A DNA stretch of 64,000 bases, taken from contig BCIV01000026.1 of assembly GCA_001600055.1 (NCBI GenBank), forward strand, positions 40,481 through 104,480. The letters are read 5' to 3'. This DNA is from Filobasidium wieringae. Lineage: Eukaryota > Basidiomycota > Tremellomycetes > Filobasidiales > Filobasidiaceae. Below are positions 58,609 to 64,000 of the stretch, piece after piece. A program made the position numbers and the translations under genes. The notes beneath the pieces are model-generated. The model was not told where the DNA came from, did not search any database, and saw only the letters and a program-made list of their open reading frames with translations. Each line of letters opens with the position of its first letter. The first letter of the stretch is position 1.

Positions 58609-60361
58609 CTAGCCACCGAAACAGACAGCGACGGCTGGCATGGACAGCAGTTGACTAGCACTCGGCCGAGTCGCAGGCTATACCAGATGGAACGTCAGTC
58701 AGCGTCAAACGTCGAGACGAAGCTGTACGCTGTGCAAACGATCGACCAGACTCACATCCAATCGCAAGAGCGCCGCGATGATCTGCCTCAGCTGGGGGGA
58801 GTATGTAGCTGAGATGCGTCTCAACCTGTCCTCGTTCGCTTCCATGTCGACAAGCGGGAGGAAAGGCGTGCTGATAGAGTTACAAGAATGGCATAGGGAG
58901 AAGGGGAAAAGACGCAGAGATGTCAGCTGCTGGACTGAAGTCATGTGCAAATGTCATCATGATCGCTAGGTCGAACGGCCGAACGCGTTCATCTCCATGC
59001 ATGCGATCTCATGTGATCTCACTCACCTCAACGTGCAACACTGATACAAAATGCACCCTAGAGCGTACATATCGACGAGCGGACCATATTGTTGACCGGA
59101 TCGCATCTCCTATGGCAATCCATCCGCAGCAAGCAGAGTATGACAGTCAGATGTAGGCCCAGTCTCACGAAGGTCGAGCTAGCGACTTACAGGTGCTGCA
59201 TAGGTAGGGTCCTGAACAGCCATCGAAAGCATGGCAAAGAAGAACACGGTCAGTCAGCCCGACTTGAGACGGTTGACCATAATGCCGCTCTTGCGACAGG
59301 GCCAGTCGTTTCTTTGCTCACCTCGATCATGCCCTGCAGAAACTGTCCCCGAATCGGATGAAAGCGGCTCGACTGAAGCCTGCCAGTACGATCCGATCGT
59401 TTCTGTCGAACAGGACTAGATAGAAAGCATCGCAAACAGGTTTGGCGTCAGTTCCGGCCGGTAGGTAGAATCGACAGATACATAGTCGACCGCTGACCTG
59501 AGCCTCAGCCGAGCCAGATCGAAGACGAACTCGGCGGTTCGATGCAGAACTTACCTTTCTTCGGAGACAGGTTGCGATGTACCACGGCAGGACGAGCTCC
59601 ATGCGCGGTATGACAGTAATGCAACGCCAAGATCGACTGGCGAAGAACCTTTCGAAAGACGTGCTCCGGCATGAGGATACTATATAGCGAAGAAAGAAGG
59701 AACCAGAACGGTACGAAACATAGAGCGTATCAAGTCGGCAAACATCATCAGTAAAAGCAGATGCACGTGACGGCACTGAATGTGTTTCCGTCCGTAACGG
59801 TTTGACTTACCCTCGATTCGCATGCCAAACGATCCTTTCTTGTAGATTGCCTTCCGACAAGAACTCGGTGAAGAAGCCGCGACTCGAGCCGACCGCTTGG
59901 CCTCGATAGGCGATCACGTGCGGATGTCACATTGTCGATAACAACTTCGCTTCTCGTTGAACCCGTTCTTGCAGCTGTCTGTGTCCTGCAGACTTGGTCG
60001 TCTTCATTACGGCGAGCTAGAATGACGGAAAAGAAACAGCAGGAACCAAGGTAGAAGGGTCGAGTCGATACGTATCGGGGCGTGAGCTGATCAGATACGT
60101 ATCAGAGCGGACAGGCAGATCAATGCTTACCTGACCTATATCCGCCGGTGTAGTCGTTCGATATCTCACGACTGAGATCACACTATTCGATCCGGTCCCT
60201 ATCGAGCCGATCCAAGCGACACGGGAGTATAGCATCTGATGGGGTGAAGTATGTGATATCGAAAAGACAGCCTGTCGATTGGGAGCGTGACGAAAGTACG
60301 GATGTAGAGTAGCTTCGGACTGGGGATGGTACTTCCTTTCTTGCCAAGCCGTCCAGCTCAT
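58609..60361 (-). pseudogene. Decayed second copy of the coiled-coil kinase (pseudokinase)
   Basis: Eight exons align with those of the kinase at 53-55 kb: 60361-60131, 60016-59811, 59679-59555, 59415-59322, 59211-59191 (21 nt, as in the intact copy), 59109-59027 (83 nt, the same), 58870-58756 and 58677-58609. Catalytic motifs are changed: the glycine loop reads IGTGSNS, HRDLKPEN has become HRNLSPKK, and DFG has become AGF. An in-frame TGA (minus strand 59929-59927) stands where the intact copy has Cys in CHPN. Exon 4 has 94 nt against 95, a frameshift in the activation segment. APE, DMYALGC and DPATRPSA survive. There is no coiled-coil extension. Intron retention means it arose by DNA duplication. 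Confidence 0.82.
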
Positions 60362-61560
60362 ATCTCCGACGAGGATGTCATCAGGTCCCCTTATGTATGT
60401 ATAGGTCCTTACAGTTCAGGTTCCCAGTCCACGTCCAAGCAGACTAATGACTCGACGTCTTGCCGTAGGGCATCGATCCCGCCAAAGATACAGTTCAATT
60501 GCTCAACCGAGGAGGAGCGATATTATGAGCTGATCGGTACGACCCTTCCATCTCTGTTACCCACTCTATTGTTCATCGTGCGGTGACAGCCAGAGGACAT
60601 AACCATTCACTTCGAGAAAGCGAGGACCGATCTGAGCTGATCTTGCGACATGAGCAGGAGGAGATACGTGACCCGGTTGGAGGGAAATGATCGGTTCTCT
60701 CGTATGGAGAGCCGTGTGATGGAGTTGATGATGGATACGATGCGCCTGACTATAGCTCCGCATCTCGACAATCCGCTCGAAAGTATACTCCGGTGGGAAC
60801 ACTTGGGAGTATGGGTAAGTGAGACACGTCATGGCCAACGCTTTCCTGCTCCCGCGTGCGTGTCTCCCGAGCCAGTGATCGTGATAGCGAAAGACAAAAC
60901 GGGTAGCCGATATCGAAGAAGACCATCAGGTCAAATCCCTCCTCCTCGTGCAGTTCCTTGCTTTCGCTTACAGTTAACTGAAGTTGGTTGATATTGATCA
61001 TGGTCAGTCCTACTGCCACTCCCCTCATCAGTATCATCAGGCTCATCAATGTCACCCCCATCACTAAGCTCATCTCAAGAGCGCATCCCATCTGATCGAT
61101 TCACTTGGCTCATCTTCTCAAGATGAATCGCTCGACCGGTCCCTACCTCTCCTTGAAGGGGTTCGTTCGGAGACAAGCATATAAGACCTTGAACATGAGC
61201 ATGTTCGATGGAAATGGCTACTTATACTACAGCATCATCTCATTTGCCTTCGATTTTCCTTGCCGCTCCTTCCTGCTGCGAGGAAACGTTCGGACAGATC
61301 TGTGCAGAATTTGGTTAGGACGGTCAGCTACACGAGTGAGTTATGCCTTCGTTTATGCTGCTTATGCGTCTGACTGACGTTCCCAAACTGACTGACAGTC
61401 CCAAACGCCTAGCTAAGATTCACATCAGCTTACAATCGCTTGTCTCGCTACCCTGATCGGTAACCGCTCTGGTAATTCATCTGTACCCTCTATCCTTACA
61501 ACAACGCTAGTCCCGGCAGTCCGACATACCCCTCTCTACCTCTATTTGCAAACGGACGAA
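60362..61560. other. Divergent intergenic region, no gene seen
   Basis: Overlapping frames on both strands (for example + 60650-60991 and - 61091-60750) conflict and show no domain. It separates the pseudokinase from the 411-aa gene. Confidence 0.4.
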
Positions 61561-63132
61561 ATGTCAAAGATCGTGCTTCGCCCCAGTCTGAGCGACCTAC
61601 AGACTGGAGATCGTCATCTCAAGGAGCTACATCGATACGCTCTGACTCTCGTCCAGCGATCCGAACCCGATCAGGTAGCCCGGAACGCGTCCCTTCTCTA
61701 CCTGACTGTAGTCAACGCGTTCAAACAGGCAGGCCTCACCGAGCTGGACTGGGTGCCTAGTCTGTACATCGAGGTGGGATCGAGGGAGTATGAGGTACGT
61801 CTGACTTCTCAAGTTATAGTGATTTTGCGGTTCCTGCGGTACTCGAGTTCTTGCAGTGATCGAGCTGATTCTTCCCTTATTCATCGCTGTCTTGTTCCCT
61901 GATACGAACGTAAACGTCGATCGACTCGATTTGGCTCGTCGACAGATCCAGGTATCGGAAGCGACTTTCGAGCAACCCTCCTCCTGCTACCCTTCCAGGA
62001 TGTCCGTCGACCCGGCCTCTCCCACCGCGCCGAGATCAGCTGAATCGCAATCTATGTCACCATCCGAAATCGGATTAGGGAAAGACAGCGAAAGTGCAAG
62101 AAGCGATGTACAGCTCGAGCCAGCGAAGGAGGGTGGTTCGAGCGCGAGCGAGGCGTCACTCGTGCTGAGAGAGGAACGTGTCGAGAACGGGAAGACTGGA
62201 TCGACCGAAAAGGCGAATAAGCAGCTCAAGAACTTGATCGATGGCCTGATTGTCAGAGACTTTACATCATCCACACACCAAGCACCGACTTCGGGCCAGA
62301 ATCTGGGGCCAGCCTCCATACCTTTGATGTCGGGCGAACTTTTGACATCGATGGCCGACTTGGGTATCGATCGAACATCAGCACCAGCTTCGGCAACCGA
62401 TACTCTCGGTATTCATCCCCCCGTCGTGAGACCACTGAATATAACCCGAGTCAGACCGGTAGACCAGATCGAGCGATGCCACCGAGAGCTAGATTGTCTC
62501 GAGGGCAAGGCGAGGAGGCTGAGCGTGAAGACGAACTGGGCGTACTGGCGGCTAGGTAAGGCGTATCAGGCATTTTGTCTCGTGAGTAGCTATTTCTCGA
62601 TGTGTGGACGTCACAGTGAACAGACATGTGATCTGAAGTCGAGCTTTCATCTCGATGTGAAAATACAGATGAACGAGCAAAAGGACAAGAACTGGCAGAC
62701 GAGGACGGAACAGCAGCGTTTGTTTGGACTGCTCTGTCAAGAGACTGCCTTCAAGTCGGCCAGTATCCCCGGACTGGATCGGTCGGCTCTGCAGAAACGG
62801 CTACAACGCGCTCGCAAGTTCCTCTTCGTAGTGGAAGCCTTTGGTACGCCTGTGCTGAACATGGCGCCCGAGGTCTCGGTCAGTCGACTGAACGTTATCA
62901 AGCTGGACGACCTGCAGAACTTGATTGAGCGAGGGCAGCGCGGAGAGTTGGAGGCAGGGATCAAAGCGGTAGCACAGAAGATACGGCTGGCAGAAGCCAT
63001 GTGCGTAAGTCCTTCCTTATAGTTAATCGCCTTTCGTATGGCGTCAAATTCAACGACCTACCATTGATACTGATTCTCTCTATGGTTGAACCATACTTCT
63101 AGCTCACGGTCAAACCAGAAGATTCAAGCTAG
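61561..63132 (+). CDS. Hypothetical protein, 411 aa, four exons
   Basis: Exons 61561-61794, 61946-62581, 62669-63004 and 63103-63132 (30 nt) join in phase to 1,236 nt, exactly 412 codons with stop. The start is the first ATG of exon 1. Exon 1 encodes a helical region rich in Leu (about 1-78); the middle (about 95-215) is Ser/Ala/Glu-rich and probably disordered; from about 215 a charged helical, coiled-coil-like region follows (with Trp-containing segment NWAYWRLGKAYQAF). The very short last exon (LTVKPEDSS) is supported by a good acceptor (CTTCTAG). I recognise no family; an adaptor or structural role is conceivable from the layout only. Confidence 0.75.
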
Positions 63133-63887
63133 CTGGTGATCTTTGTTCAAACTAGCTTCTATTATATAGTGTCTGTACGACCAATGACGATCGATGGTGA
63201 ACGGACATGATCCACCTTCTGCGCTATAATAGCAAATAAAAGTGATCGTTTGAGATTGTTGTTCTTGGATGAGGACTGGCCGAAAGACAGGCTGTCTTTT
63301 CATTGTAAGCTCGACTGTGTATGCATGGGATTAGCATACTTGGGTGTCCAGTACAGCAGCACTACATCTAGACCTCTCGCCACGGTAAAAAAGTTAGCCA
63401 ATGGAAATCCGCCTGGGAGGAGACCTATATCATTCCCTATCACGATAACTGGCGGGACGAGCGATGCTGTCGATGTTTCGTCGAACTTTGCTAGATGAAC
63501 GATCGCCGTTGCTGACCTTGCTGTAGCTTCCGCGATGAGACGCGACCTTCCTTCTGGCTGAGTCCCAGCCCCAAAATTGTACCTCGCTACAGGGCGTTCG
63601 TCGTCTTTTCAGGAACGACGATTTAGCTCCCAAGAAGCGCCAGGATCGTCTCAAAATATGCTTCCGTCGATGAACAGGTTTGATCATGGGGAGAGGCTAT
63701 CTGGATTCTCGAGTAAATGGTGAGATTCCAGCTGGGTATTCGAGACAATCAGAACAAATGACATAGAGAATCATGCCAATGGGATTTGTTACGTGCTCGT
63801 GGGATGTATGACTTGCGTAAGATTACAGTGAGATCGCTCTATCTATCTGACCTGAGAGAGTGGAATCAAAAGGCAATCAGGAGTTCT
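63133..63887. other. No gene seen
   Basis: Only short frames, the longest + 63250-63498 and - 63687-63430 overlapping each other. Confidence 0.4.
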
Positions 63888-63953
63888 GGGTTAGGGGTTA
63901 GAACGTGGTGTAGTACAGTAGAGAGTGTCTAGTTACAAGGTGTATTCGATTCC
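63888..63953 (-). mobile_element. Second LINE 3' end with telomere-like tail
   Basis: These 66 bp match 51003-51068 with two differences, including the telomere-like end (CTAACCCCTAACCC on the minus strand). Beyond 63953 the similarity stops, so this is either a very short 5'-truncated insertion or the tail of a diverged copy continuing past the window. Confidence 0.7.
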
Positions 63954-64000
63954 TAGCCATTCAAACGAGTCGTGCACCTTGTACACTACTTCCTCCTGTT

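Noticed and set aside
59811..60016. TGA in the second kinase copy read as a sense codon
   Set aside because: No other gene in the window uses TGA as sense, and several genes end in TGA; together with the changed catalytic residues and the frameshift, decay is simpler.
60566..61091. Minus frames upstream of the pseudokinase as extra kinase exons
   Set aside because: They do not resemble any part of the intact kinase, whose first exon starts at the equivalent of 60361.

Overview
The window looks like a piece of a filamentous or yeast-like basidiomycete chromosome, most likely a Tremellomycete (the group of Cryptococcus, Kwoniella and relatives). Reasons: nearly every convincing gene is cut by many short introns (about 40 to 150 nt, GTRAGT donors, CTRAY-like branch points, some micro-exons of 16 to 30 nt); proteins carry long Ser/Pro-rich disordered parts; there is a tRNA-Glu with a 20-nt intron; and there are fragments of a non-LTR retrotransposon whose 3' ends run into telomere-like CTAACCC repeats, as in the Cryptococcus Cnl1 type. 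The species cannot be named from the sequence alone.

Layout. 1-8,100: gene-poor, with one well-supported multi-exon minus-strand gene (596-1685) and several weak fragments. 8,130-14,960: a block of decayed repeats (tandem 568-bp duplication, an LTR-like family of about 225 bp with a hairpin end, a telomere-like motif), followed by a minisatellite at 15.0-15.6 kb. 15.6-20.3 kb: no convincing gene. 20.3 kb: tRNA-Glu(CTC). 20.9-38.0 kb: the gene-dense core, with a low-complexity protein gene (+), a 542-aa unknown (-), a 15-exon SNF2-family ATPase (-), a disordered unknown (-), and a divergent 908-aa protein with three CxxC knuckles (+). 38-42.8 kb: mostly empty. 42.8-50.4 kb: a 245-aa unknown (-), a degraded half-length paralogue of the SNF2 gene (+), a complete but dead Tc1/mariner element with TA target site, more repeat debris, and a GPI-type chitin deacetylase whose 5' end is missing. 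51.0-51.9 kb: LINE 3' fragment. 53.0-63.1 kb: an intact 10-exon Ser/Thr kinase (-) divergent from a PD-(D/E)XK nuclease-like gene (+), then a second copy of the kinase that has become a pseudokinase/pseudogene (-), divergent from a 411-aa unknown (+). A second LINE 3' end closes the window.

The most striking feature is gene birth and decay next to transposons: two gene families (SNF2 ATPase, kinase) each occur as one largely intact copy and one decayed copy within 10-15 kb, with intron positions kept, so the copies arose by DNA duplication and not by reverse transcription. The active SNF2 copy itself has a one-base phase break at one splice junction.
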